Part shown: in pieces, positions 1 to 6,551 of the stretch
How positions within the stretch are numbered: the stretch's first letter is position 1
How the letters are laid out: each line of letters begins with the position of its first letter
Source: SIG575 sp045542485
Lineage (GTDB): Bacteria; Bacillota; Clostridia; Oscillospirales; Acutalibacteraceae
Assembly: GCA_045542485.1 (NCBI GenBank)
Contig: JAZQLC010000061.1
Coordinates: 1 to 7,675, forward strand
Length of the DNA: 7,675 nt
Reading direction: 5' to 3'
Position numbers and translations under genes: made by a program
Notes under the pieces: generated by a model
Seen by the model: only the letters and a program-made list of their open reading frames with translations
What the model was told of the DNA's origin: nothing
Database searches by the model: none

Positions 1-94
1 TTTTCAAGATAAGATTCATCAAGCCCCACATATCTGATACACCGATGTACACGCCTTGAAATTTCTTCATCATCAAGCTTCATATTTTTCGGGC
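1..94. repeat. Artefactual direct repeat of ecfA2 (left copy 1)
   Basis: These 94 bases are identical, base for base, to 184-277, with an offset of 183. They sit directly before an 84-bp sequencing-adapter block. On the minus strand they would encode a second copy of a stretch of EcfA2 around residues 110-140, out of context. The copy lacks the first five bases of the presumed insert (179-183), which fall off the window edge. I read it as the same library insert seen twice, not as a genomic duplication. Confidence 0.93.
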
Positions 95-178
95 AAGTCG
101 GAGGCCAAGCGGTCTTAGGAAGACAAGGGTTAAGGGCAACTCCTTGGCTCACAGAACGACATGGCTACGATCCGACTT
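95..178 (+). other. MGI/BGI DNBSEQ adapter with 10-nt barcode (contamination)
   Basis: The block has three parts. Positions 95-126 match the 32-nt DNBSEQ read-1 adapter (begins AAGTCGGAGGCC, ends GAAGACAA). Positions 127-136 are a 10-nt index, GGGTTAAGGG. Positions 137-178 match the reverse complement of the 42-nt read-2 adapter (begins CAACTCCTTGGC, ends ATCCGACTT). The identification comes from memory of the published adapters. A nearly identical block lies at 7497-7580, which supports it. The outer 8 bases (AAGTCGGA and TCCGACTT) form an inverted repeat that could be misread as transposon ends. The block adds four false residues and a false stop to the neighbouring ecfA2 reading frame. Confidence 0.97.
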
Positions 179-277
179 GTGATTTTTCAAGATAAGATTC
201 ATCAAGCCCCACATATCTGATACACCGATGTACACGCCTTGAAATTTCTTCATCATCAAGCTTCATATTTTTCGGGC
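179..277. repeat. Library insert joined to genome (left copy 2)
   Basis: This is the second copy of the left-end repeat and the one continuous with the rest of the genome. If 95-178 is an adapter, the insert is 179-277, 99 bp long, giving an insert-plus-adapter period of 183. Positions 184-277 match 1-94 without a mismatch. The coding frame of ecfA2 is intact through this copy, so it is the genuine genomic locus. Confidence 0.9.
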
Positions 278-602
278 CAAAAGCAATATCTTTCGCAACA
301 GTCTCTTCAAACAACTGATATTCAGGATACTGAAAACAAAGACCGATTCTGAAACGCGACTGAATTACCGTCTCCTTACTCTCATTAATATCTTTACCAT
401 TAAGAAGAACCTGACCGCTTGTTGGTTTGAGAAGACCATTAAAATGCTGGATAAGAGTGCTTTTACCAGAGCCCGTGTGACCGATAATTCCCACAAGCTC
501 ACCTTTGTCTATATCAAAACTGCAATCATTTAATGCAACTGCTTCCGAGGACGTTCCCTGCCCATAAATATGGGTCAGCCCCCTGACGGATAACACGCTC
601 AT
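179..602 (-). CDS. ecfA2: ECF transporter energy-coupling ATPase EcfA2, 3' end missing
   Basis: This is one of two ATPases that power the energy-coupling factor (ECF) module, which with EcfT and exchangeable S-components imports vitamins and transition metals at the cytoplasmic membrane. Counting from the chosen start, Walker A (GHTGSGKST) is at 41-49 and the Q-loop (CFQYPEYQ) at about 89-96, followed by the LFEETV...DIAFGP stretch typical of EcfA2. Only about 141 of the usual 280-290 residues are present. The ABC signature, Walker B and switch histidine are lost where the adapter begins. The last genuine codons read LEKS; the next four residues and stop come from the adapter. A TTG at 620 could lengthen the protein by six codons, but ATG at 602 has AAAGGTG five bases upstream. 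ecfA1 ends 18 bp upstream. EcfT is expected just beyond the left edge. Confidence 0.93.
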
Positions 603-607
603 TACAA

Positions 608-614
608 CACCTTT
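608..614 (-). promoter_or_regulatory. Ribosome binding site of ecfA2
   Basis: On the minus strand AAAGGTG ends five bases before ATG 602. This favours that ATG over the in-frame TTG at 620, which would place the same purine run inside the coding region. The site lies in the 18-bp gap after the ecfA1 stop codon. Confidence 0.7.
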
Positions 615-620
615 TTTCAA

Positions 621-1469
621 CTAAAATAATTTTTTGATTTCCTCTACACAATCATCTTCAAGCAGAACATCCTGTTCAAAAGAAATACCTGCCTCTGACA
701 GTCTGAACTGAAGTTCTCTCGCCTGAGGAACATCAAGACCGACTTCTTTCAGTCTCCGGATATCCTTAAAAACATCCTGAGGTTTTCCGTCAGACATAAT
801 TTCACCGTTATTGACAACAATAACTCTGTCTGCAAGAACAGCCTCGTCCATAAAGTGAGTGATGTACATCACTGTCTTGCCCTGCTCTTTGTTTATCCTG
901 AGAATTGTATCCATTACAGCTTGTCTGCCTCTCGGGTCAAGCATAGCTGTCGGCTCATCAAAAACAATACCGTCTGTTTCCATAGCAAGAATACCTGCAA
1001 TCGCAACTCTCTGTTTTTGTCCACCGGAAAGATTGTGTGGCTCTGCAAGTCTTTTGTCATACATTTCCACTGCTTTAAGAGCAGAGTCAACTCTTTCTCT
1101 GATTTCTGATGGTTCCACACCGAGATTTTCCGGTCCGAACGCAACATCGTCTTCAACGATTGTTGCTACTATCTGATTATCGGGATTCTGAAAAACCATA
1201 CCTACCTTACGGCGGATTTCATATTTCAGGTCTTCATCCGATGTATCCATTCCAAAAACGGTAACCTTACCGCTCTCAGGCACCAGAATCGCATTTGTAA
1301 GCTTTGCAAGAGTTGATTTGCCCGAGCCGTTATGACCGAGAACTGCAACCAACTCTCCTGATTTTACTGTCAGGTTTATGTTCTTCAGTGCAAGAGGCAA
1401 CTGTGGTTCATCTTCGGCATTCTCATACCTGAATGAAACATTTTCAAATTTTATGAATTCTTCTGACAT
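621..1469 (-). CDS. ecfA1: ECF transporter energy-coupling ATPase EcfA1
   Basis: This is the partner ATPase of EcfA2; the two form the asymmetric nucleotide-binding pair of the ECF importer. The 282-residue product has, in order, Walker A GHNGSGKST (45-53), Q-loop VFQNPDNQ (92-99), signature LSGGQ (147-151), Walker B GIVFDEP with the catalytic Glu at 172, a D-loop, and the switch His in THFMDE at about 205. The C-terminal stretch from about 240 (EVGLDVPQ...) is the EcfA-specific tail and resembles Bacillus YbxA. QNPDNQ marks EcfA1, against QYPEYQ in the next gene. ATG 1469 was chosen over a GTG at 1502, because GGGAG lies eight bases upstream and the longer form would overlap the methyltransferase gene by about 30 bp. 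The upstream stop is 2 bp away. ECF modules are often shared among several S-components encoded elsewhere, so the substrate cannot be told from here. Confidence 0.96.
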   Translation of the reverse strand: MSEEFIKFENVSFRYENAEDEPQLPLALKNINLTVKSGELVAVLGHNGSGKSTLAKLTNAILVPESGKVTVFGMDTSDEDLKYEIRRKVGMVFQNPDNQIVATIVEDDVAFGPENLGVEPSEIRERVDSALKAVEMYDKRLAEPHNLSGGQKQRVAIAGILAMETDGIVFDEPTAMLDPRGRQAVMDTILRINKEQGKTVMYITHFMDEAVLADRVIVVNNGEIMSDGKPQDVFKDIRRLKEVGLDVPQARELQFRLSEAGISFEQDVLLEDDCVEEIKKLF

Positions 1470-1471
1470 CT

Positions 1472-2335
1472 TTATTTCTCCCAAATCGCCGTTGCACCGC
1501 ACGGAAGCACCATTTTGGAAGACGTTACAGGGATACCGATTTCATCACTTGATACACTTCCACCGAATTTTGGTACCATTATACTGCCGAGTATGTATTG
1601 CATAACGGAAGGTGCAAGACCTGTTGTATATGAATTAATAAACATTGCAAGAGCATCGTCGGACACAATCTCACTGCACAAAGAAACAAAATTATAAACC
1701 TCATCCTCAAGCTTCCATACTTCTCCGCCCGGTCCTCTGCCGTATGAAGGCGGGTCCATTATGATTATGTCGTATTTATTGCCTCTACGGATTTCCCTCT
1801 GTACAAATTTAATACAATCGTCAACAAGCCATCTTACCGGTTTGTCACTGACACCACTGAGCTCTGCATTTTCTCTTGCCCACTGGACCATACCTTTTGA
1901 TGCGTCAACATGCGTAACAGATGCACCTGCTTTAAGACAAGCAATCGTTGCGCCACCTGTATATGCGAAAAGATTAAGAACTTTAACCGGACGACCTGCT
2001 TTCTTAATAAGATCCGTCATATAGTCCCAGTTAACAGCCTGTTCCGGGAAAAGACCGGTATGCTTAAAGCCCATAGTTTTGATATGGAATGTCAGATTAT
2101 TGTAATTGATATTCCATTCCGCAGGAATTCGCGTATATGTTTCCCATTTTCCGCCGCCACTGTTTGAACGATGGTAACGGGCATTGGCCTTTCTCCACAA
2201 GGGATGTTTTCTATCAGTCTTCCAGATTACCTGAGGATCCGGTCTGATAAGAACAATATCTCCCCATCTTTCAAGACGCTCACCTTCTGAGCAATCAAGC
2301 AATTCATAATCTTTCCACAATTGAGGTGTACGCAT
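1472..2335 (-). CDS. Class I SAM-dependent methyltransferase, RlmI-like (COG1092 type)
   Basis: The 287-residue protein has a Rossmann-fold methyltransferase core. Motif I, VLNLFAYTGGAT, is at about 119-130; the acidic end of strand 2, THVDASKG, at 141-148 (Asp144 expected to contact the SAM ribose); and DPPSYGRGP at about 194-202. These features and the N-terminal half resemble the family around RlmI (23S rRNA m5C methyltransferase), but no N-terminal PUA RNA-binding domain is visible and no catalytic cysteine motif was recognised. The substrate is therefore uncertain: rRNA is the first guess, and another RNA or a protein is possible. ATG 2335 starts 2 bp after the glmM stop, with AAAGG about 11 bases upstream inside glmM. 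The stop is 2 bp before ecfA1. This spacing indicates coupled translation. Confidence 0.88.
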   Translation of the reverse strand: MRTPQLWKDYELLDCSEGERLERWGDIVLIRPDPQVIWKTDRKHPLWRKANARYHRSNSGGGKWETYTRIPAEWNINYNNLTFHIKTMGFKHTGLFPEQAVNWDYMTDLIKKAGRPVKVLNLFAYTGGATIACLKAGASVTHVDASKGMVQWARENAELSGVSDKPVRWLVDDCIKFVQREIRRGNKYDIIIMDPPSYGRGPGGEVWKLEDEVYNFVSLCSEIVSDDALAMFINSYTTGLAPSVMQYILGSIMVPKFGGSVSSDEIGIPVTSSKMVLPCGATAIWEK

Positions 2336-2337
2336 AA

Positions 2338-3687
2338 TTACATTAACCTTTCTTCTACTACTTCTGCAACCTCCGAAGCAAGTTTTTCAATAAGAACAGA
2401 ATCCTCTCCCTCAACCATTACCCTTACAAGTGGTTCAGTGCCCGACACACGAACAATGATTCTACCCTTATCTCCTAATTCTTTTTCTGCTTCGTTCACA
2501 GCAATTTTTATAGATTCGTCAGTTGCGAAACGAACCTTGCCCATTTGTGATACTGTAATATTTTTTGTTATCTGAGGATAAACAGTCATTCCAGACGCAA
2601 GAGATGAAAGACTTTCACCCGATTTTTTCATAATTCTGAGAAGTTGCAATGCCGTAAGCTGACCGTCTCCCGTTGATGCATAATCAAGGAAAATCACATG
2701 ACCGGATTGTTCTCCGCCCAGATTAAATCCGTTTTTCAGCATATTTTCAAGAACATATCGGTCGCCGACCTTTGTTTTCTCAAAGCTGATACCTTTTTCT
2801 TCACAGAATCTGAAAAAACCCATATTACTCATTACAGTCACTACTGTTGTATTCTTTTTCAGTCTGCCTTCTTTTTTCATAAAATCAGAACAAATTGAAA
2901 GAATTTTATCACCGTCAACAGTGTCTCCGTTTTCATCTACACAGAGAAGTCTGTCTGCATCACCGTCAAAAGCAAGGCCTATCTTACATTCAGGATGCTT
3001 TCTGACATATTCACTCAGGTTTTCAAGGTGTGTTGAACCACAACCATCATTAATATTAATTCCATCAGGATTTGCAGAAAGAAAATGGCACTCAGCACCA
3101 AGACCTTCAAACAAGTTCCTAGCCGTTGCACTAGATGAGCCGTTCGCACAATCTACTGCAATCTGTATTCCGTCAAAACTGCAATCAACAGTTGTTTTAA
3201 GATATTCCACATAATCACTGACAGCACATTCACAGTGACTTACCCTGCCCACATCCGAGCCTGATACTTGTTGAAAAACGCCTGTGTCATCGAGGATTAT
3301 TTCTTCAATTTTTTCTTCAGCTTCATCAGATAATTTATATCCGTCAGATTTGAAAATTTTTATTCCGTTATATTCAAAAGGATTGTGTGATGCCGAAACC
3401 ATAATTCCCGCATCACATCGGTACTTCCTTACAAGATATGCCACTGCAGGTGTAGGAACAACACCAAGGAGCTTTACATCAGCACCCGCTGAGCATAAAC
3501 CTGCCGCAAGAGAAGAAACAAGCATTTCAGAGGAAATTCTCGTATCCATCCCTATCAGGACCTTCAGTCTTTTCTTATCTCCCGATAAAACAAGAGCCGT
3601 CGCCCTGCCGATTTTCATAACAAGTTCGCAAGTCAAATCAATGTTTGCCAAACCTCTTGCACCGTCTGTACCGAATAATCTGCCCAT
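2338..3687 (-). CDS. glmM: Phosphoglucosamine mutase GlmM
   Basis: GlmM converts glucosamine-6-phosphate to glucosamine-1-phosphate, the step feeding UDP-GlcNAc for peptidoglycan. At 449 residues it has the usual family length. Visible landmarks are the N-terminal GRLFGTDGARG (2-12), the phosphoserine loop SASHNP with active Ser at 100, the metal-binding loop DGDADR (241-246), the sugar-binding loop GGEQSGH (324-330), and the phosphate-binding loop RVSGTEPLVRVMVEG (413-427) in domain 4. GTDGARG and GGEQSGH separate GlmM from phosphomannomutases. ATG 3687 has GGAG about ten bases upstream, and ruvB stops 16 bp before it. All key residues are present and the frame is unbroken, so it should be functional. 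Its place behind ruvB is less expected than next to cdaA/ybbR, the usual Firmicute setting. Confidence 0.97.
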   Translation of the reverse strand: MGRLFGTDGARGLANIDLTCELVMKIGRATALVLSGDKKRLKVLIGMDTRISSEMLVSSLAAGLCSAGADVKLLGVVPTPAVAYLVRKYRCDAGIMVSASHNPFEYNGIKIFKSDGYKLSDEAEEKIEEIILDDTGVFQQVSGSDVGRVSHCECAVSDYVEYLKTTVDCSFDGIQIAVDCANGSSSATARNLFEGLGAECHFLSANPDGININDGCGSTHLENLSEYVRKHPECKIGLAFDGDADRLLCVDENGDTVDGDKILSICSDFMKKEGRLKKNTTVVTVMSNMGFFRFCEEKGISFEKTKVGDRYVLENMLKNGFNLGGEQSGHVIFLDYASTGDGQLTALQLLRIMKKSGESLSSLASGMTVYPQITKNITVSQMGKVRFATDESIKIAVNEAEKELGDKGRIIVRVSGTEPLVRVMVEGEDSVLIEKLASEVAEVVEERLM

Positions 3688-3703
3688 TAAAACACAACTC
3701 CAA

Positions 3704-4732
3704 TCAGAATGTCATTTGTTGTTGTCCGGGCATCGGGATTCCTAAATGATTGTATCCTGCAGGTGTTACAACCCTTCCTCGAGGAGTTTTGCTTATAAAA
3801 CCAAGCTGCAGAAGATACGGCTCGTAAACATCTTCAATGGTTATTGCTTCTTCTCCGATTGTAGCGGCGATTGTTTCAAGCCCCACAGGACCGCCGTTAT
3901 AATTTCTTATCATCGAAGTGAGAAGCAATCTGTCGATATTATCAAGTCCGAGCTTGTCAATTTCCATCCTTGACAACGCAAGGTTTGCAGTGTCAGCAGA
4001 AATTGTACCATTACCTACAACCTCAGCAAAGTCCCTTGAACGCTTCAGAAGTCTGTTAGCAATTCTTGGGGTACCTCTTGAACGGGAAGCAATTTCCAAT
4101 GCCCCTTCTTTTTCTATGCCGATTCCAAGTATATTAGCACTTCTGCTTACTATTTTACCCAATTCTTCGGGAGAATATAACTCGAGACGAAGAACAACAC
4201 CGAATCTGTCGCGAAGAGGTGCAGAAAGCTGACCTGCTCTCGTCGTTGCACCAACAAGCGTAAAGTGTGGCAAATCAAGTCTGATAGAACGAGCCGACGG
4301 ACCTTTACCGATGATAATGTCAAGAGCATTATCTTCCATAGCGGGATAAAGAACTTCTTCGACCGCACGGGAAAGACGATGAATTTCATCAATAAAAAGT
4401 ACATCGCCCTCATTAAGATTTGTAAGAAGAGCAGCAAGATCACCGGGTTTTTCAATCGCAGGACCTGATGTCACACGGAAATTTACGCCCATTTCATTTG
4501 CGATGATTCCCGCAAGTGTTGTTTTACCAAGACCGGGAGGCCCGTAAAGCAAAACGTGGTCAAGGGCTTCGTTTCTCTTTTTTGCTGCTGCTATATATAT
4601 TTTCAGGTTTTCCTTTACCTTTTCCTGACCGATATAATCATCAATTGACCTGGGTCTCAAAGATAATTCAAGGTCAACATCTTCCGGTGAATAATCGGGA
4701 GTAACTATTCTATTTTCAAAATCTGTATCCAT
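3704..4732 (-). CDS. ruvB: Holliday junction branch-migration helicase RuvB
   Basis: RuvB is the AAA+ motor that, with RuvA, drives branch migration of Holliday junctions in recombination repair. Numbering from the ATG at 4732 (342 residues), Walker A GPPGLGKT is at about 64-71, Walker B DEIH at 115-118, sensor 1 GATTRAG at 161-167, the arginine-finger region LRDRFG at 173-178, and sensor 2 GTPRIANRLL starting near 220. The C-terminal winged helix ends in TPRGRVVTPAGYNHLG. The length is normal. A GTG three codons upstream (4741) is in frame but shares its first base with the end of the AAGGAG ribosome binding site, so it cannot be the start. ruvA ends 17 bp upstream, giving the order ruvC-ruvA-ruvB. 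Confidence 0.98.
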   Translation of the reverse strand: MDTDFENRIVTPDYSPEDVDLELSLRPRSIDDYIGQEKVKENLKIYIAAAKKRNEALDHVLLYGPPGLGKTTLAGIIANEMGVNFRVTSGPAIEKPGDLAALLTNLNEGDVLFIDEIHRLSRAVEEVLYPAMEDNALDIIIGKGPSARSIRLDLPHFTLVGATTRAGQLSAPLRDRFGVVLRLELYSPEELGKIVSRSANILGIGIEKEGALEIASRSRGTPRIANRLLKRSRDFAEVVGNGTISADTANLALSRMEIDKLGLDNIDRLLLTSMIRNYNGGPVGLETIAATIGEEAITIEDVYEPYLLQLGFISKTPRGRVVTPAGYNHLGIPMPGQQQMTF

Positions 4733-4740
4733 TTTATTCA

Positions 4741-4746
4741 CTCCTT
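4741..4746 (-). promoter_or_regulatory. Ribosome binding site deciding the ruvB start
   Basis: The minus strand carries a perfect AAGGAG just after the ruvA stop. It lies eight bases before ATG 4732 and overlaps the in-frame GTG at 4741. This fixes ATG 4732 as the start and removes three codons from the longest reading frame. Confidence 0.88.
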
Positions 4747-4749
4747 AAA

Positions 4750-5352
4750 TCAAGACATCAGTTTTTTCAAGCCAACTTTGATAAGTTCTTCCGTAGAAAG
4801 AGTTTTATCTGCACCTTTGAGTGCATTCTGCGCTTCGCTTCTCGTATATCCGAGAGAAACAAGTGCAGACACCGCCTCGGCAATCGAGCCTGACACATTT
4901 GAAGAAGACAATTCTTCCTCTCTGAGTATTCCCACGGCTTCCTCGAGGTCAATTTTAAGTTTATTTTTAAGTTCAAGCACAACTCGCTGTGCAAGTTTAG
5001 GTCCAACACCCTGTGCCTGGGTGATTGATTTGACATCACCTACTGCAACACTTGCTGCAAGAGCCTCAGGGCTGAGTCTTGAAAGAATCGCAAGTGCAGC
5101 TTTTGGTCCGACGCCTGACACGGAGATAAGCTGTTTAAAGCACTCAAGCTCTTTTTTGTCGTAAAAGCCGAACAAATCCATAGCGTCTTCACGGACATTC
5201 AGATATGTAAATACAAAAGCTTCTTCACCGTTTTTCGGAAGTCGTCTGAGAGTATTTGCAGTTGCAAAACACAGATATCCCACACCTGCACACTCAACCG
5301 AAAAAGAAGTTTCATCTGAAAAAATCAATTTACCTCTTAAACTGTAATACAT
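4750..5352 (-). CDS. ruvA: Holliday junction DNA-binding protein RuvA
   Basis: RuvA binds the four-way junction as a tetramer and recruits RuvB. The 200-residue product has the expected three parts: an N-terminal OB-fold (about 1-62, starting MYYSLRGKL), a middle domain with two helix-hairpin-helix motifs (SGVGPKAALAIL at 79-90 and QGVGPKLAQRVVLEL at 114-128), and after a flexible serine-rich linker (about 145-155) the C-terminal RuvB-contacting domain, with LVSLGYTRSEAQNAL near 164-178. ATG 5352 has GGAG about 11 bases upstream, and the ruvC stop lies 17 bp before it. Length and motifs are typical and nothing is missing. Confidence 0.97.
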   Translation of the reverse strand: MYYSLRGKLIFSDETSFSVECAGVGYLCFATANTLRRLPKNGEEAFVFTYLNVREDAMDLFGFYDKKELECFKQLISVSGVGPKAALAILSRLSPEALAASVAVGDVKSITQAQGVGPKLAQRVVLELKNKLKIDLEEAVGILREEELSSSNVSGSIAEAVSALVSLGYTRSEAQNALKGADKTLSTEELIKVGLKKLMS

Positions 5353-5369
5353 TCATCCAACACTCCGTT

Positions 5370-5861
5370 CTATCTTATATTTCCAAGTAAAGAGCCGTGC
5401 GCATGGGCATGGCAGATTGCCATAGCCAGAGCATCGGCAACATCATCAGGCTTGGGGATTTTATCAAGATGCAATAGCATTTTTGTCATTTCCTGAACTT
5501 GCTTTTTTTCTGCCCTTCCATAACCTACAACGCTCTGTTTAACCTGAAGAGGTGTATACTCAAAAGCAGGAAGTCTGTTTTTCTGGGCTGCAAGCATAAT
5601 CACTCCCCTTGCCTGTCCCACATCAATTACCGTTTTCTGATTGGAATTAAAAAACAGTTTTTCAATAGACAAAGCCTCAGGACGAGTTCTTTTAATGATT
5701 TCATCAACGCCGTCATAAATAACTTCAAGGCGCCTGTTGAAGGGCACTCCGGCAGGTGTTGTTATGGCGGAATATTCAATAACCCTGAAATGGTTGTTTT
5801 TATATTCAATTACGCCACATCCTACAATGGCATATCCCGGGTCAATTCCTAAAATAATCAT
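5370..5861 (-). CDS. ruvC: Holliday junction resolvase RuvC
   Basis: RuvC is the endonuclease that cuts the junction held by RuvAB. The 163-residue protein has the RNase H-like fold signature, with all four acidic metal ligands visible: Asp7 in GIDPG, Glu67 in SIEKLFF, and Asp140 and Asp143 in PDDVADALA, matching Asp7, Glu66, Asp138 and Asp141 of the E. coli enzyme. The basic GYGRAEKKQV segment (113-122) is also conserved. ATG 5861 has GAGGCG about eight bases upstream and is the first gene after a promoter-bearing intergenic region, so it heads the operon. Length is close to the family norm of 160-175. Confidence 0.97.
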   Translation of the reverse strand: MIILGIDPGYAIVGCGVIEYKNNHFRVIEYSAITTPAGVPFNRRLEVIYDGVDEIIKRTRPEALSIEKLFFNSNQKTVIDVGQARGVIMLAAQKNRLPAFEYTPLQVKQSVVGYGRAEKKQVQEMTKMLLHLDKIPKPDDVADALAMAICHAHAHGSLLGNIR

Positions 5862-5902
5862 TATATGCGCCTCTTGAACATAGTTTTCGATATTATCAAG
5901 AT

Positions 5903-5931
5903 ATTATAGCACATTTGTACGCTTAACGCAA
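5903..5931 (-). promoter_or_regulatory. Sigma-A promoter with extended -10 for the ruvCAB-glmM operon
   Basis: On the minus strand TATAAT occupies 5908-5903. It is preceded by TGC (an extended -10, TGn), and 17 bases further upstream is TTGCGT (5931-5926), a partial match to TTGACA. The spacing is ideal and the -10 is a consensus match. Transcription should begin near 5896, leaving a leader of about 35 bases before ruvC. It lies downstream of the terminator of the preceding unit, as a fresh promoter should. Confidence 0.8.
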
Positions 5932-5970
5932 GAAAATGTTGCAATATTATTCACGGAATTAATCGAAAAA

Positions 5971-6010
5971 TTCACAAAAATCAAAGTGCGTGTCTTGGTG
6001 ACACGCACTT
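5971..6010 (-). terminator. Rho-independent terminator after the HAD phosphatase gene
   Basis: A perfect 11-bp inverted repeat (5984-5994 and 6000-6010, AAGTGCGTGTC and its complement) encloses a 5-base loop. On the minus strand it is followed by a T-rich run, including TTTTT at 5980-5976. The stem begins 4 bp after the stop codon of the gene at 6015. The T-tract is present only on the minus-strand side, so it ends the MFS-HAD unit. The rest of the 153-bp gap to ruvC holds the promoter, and no open frame of note. Confidence 0.87.
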
Positions 6011-6014
6011 AAGG

Positions 6015-6551
6015 TTATTTATAATAAATTGTCTTCAAATCCCTGACTACATTAATCTTTTTCAGATAGTCAACTTCAGCCTGTCTGGCCTTTTTCCAGT
6101 AAAAAGGGATCATCCATTCTTTTCTGTAAGGCTTGACATAAACAGAAACCGCACCACAATTATTCGCACCCACAACATCCGTGAAAAGTCTGTCACCGAT
6201 AAGCGCCATTTCTGTAATTTTGACTCCTGCTTCTTCTGCTGCAAGAAGCATAGTTTTTGTATCAGGTTTTTCAGCAGGACCATACGAAGGACAATCAAAC
6301 ATTCTGCCCATAACCTTTGCTCTGAGGGCAAAAGAATTTGAAATTATCAAAACCTTGAAACCGGCATTTTTAACCATTTTAAGCCACTTTTTTACGCCGC
6401 GGATAGGTGTGATTGTACAATCGTAAACAGATGTATTATCAAGGTCGATAGCAACCGCTTTCACATTCATCTTCTTAAGATCGTCGACAGTTATATCTGT
6501 CAGGCATCCAAAAGAAAAATCAGGCGTAGCATTTGGAGATAAATCAGTCAT
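6015..6551 (-). CDS. yqeG: YqeG-family HAD phosphatase (subfamily IIIA)
   Basis: This 178-residue protein carries the four haloacid dehalogenase motifs: motif I DLDNT (36-40, nucleophile Asp36, acid/base Asp38), motif II IISNS (69-73), the motif III lysine in AEKPD (Lys95), and motif IV GDRLFTD (119-125). Length and motif spacing fit the YqeG family, which is related to the yeast Gep4 phosphatidylglycerophosphate phosphatase. That activity is possible here but unproven. Motif I is followed by Ser where Leu is common. ATG 6551 was chosen over the longer frame starting at 6596: GGAG lies about seven bases upstream, and the longer form would overlap the transporter gene by over 50 bp. With ATG 6551 the genes overlap by 8 bp (ATGACTGA), indicating translational coupling. 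A terminator follows at once. Confidence 0.88.
   Translation of the reverse strand: MTDLSPNATPDFSFGCLTDITVDDLKKMNVKAVAIDLDNTSVYDCTITPIRGVKKWLKMVKNAGFKVLIISNSFALRAKVMGRMFDCPSYGPAEKPDTKTMLLAAEEAGVKITEMALIGDRLFTDVVGANNCGAVSVYVKPYRKEWMIPFYWKKARQAEVDYLKKINVVRDLKTIYYK

Noticed and set aside
1..94. A second, tandem ecfA-type gene fragment at the left edge.
   Set aside because: It is identical in every base to 184-277 and is separated from it only by adapter. Diverged paralogue fragments would show differences.
95..178. An insertion sequence, MITE or attachment site: an 84-bp block with 8-bp terminal inverted repeats (AAGTCGGA/TCCGACTT) flanked by direct repeats.
   Set aside because: The block matches the structure of a DNBSEQ adapter with index, recurs at the other end with different flanks, and the flanking repeats of 94-95 bp are far too long for target-site duplications. 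The inverted ends are a property of the adapter design.
855..1176. Plus-strand open frames across ecfA1 and similar ones elsewhere in the window.
   Set aside because: They lie opposite strongly conserved genes, lack convincing ribosome binding sites, and their translations show no recognisable domain. They are shadows of the minus-strand genes.
5876..5890. A LexA/DinR box in the ruvC leader (GAACATAGTTTTCGA), as expected for a DNA-repair operon.
   Set aside because: Only the GAAC half-site fits the Firmicute consensus GAAC-N4-GTTC; the second half reads TTTT at the required spacing. It is too weak to annotate.
5984..6010. The 27-bp hairpin as a riboswitch or regulatory RNA for ruvC.
   Set aside because: It lies upstream of the ruvC promoter and its T-tract is on the far side of the MFS-HAD unit, so it is a plain intrinsic terminator of that unit.
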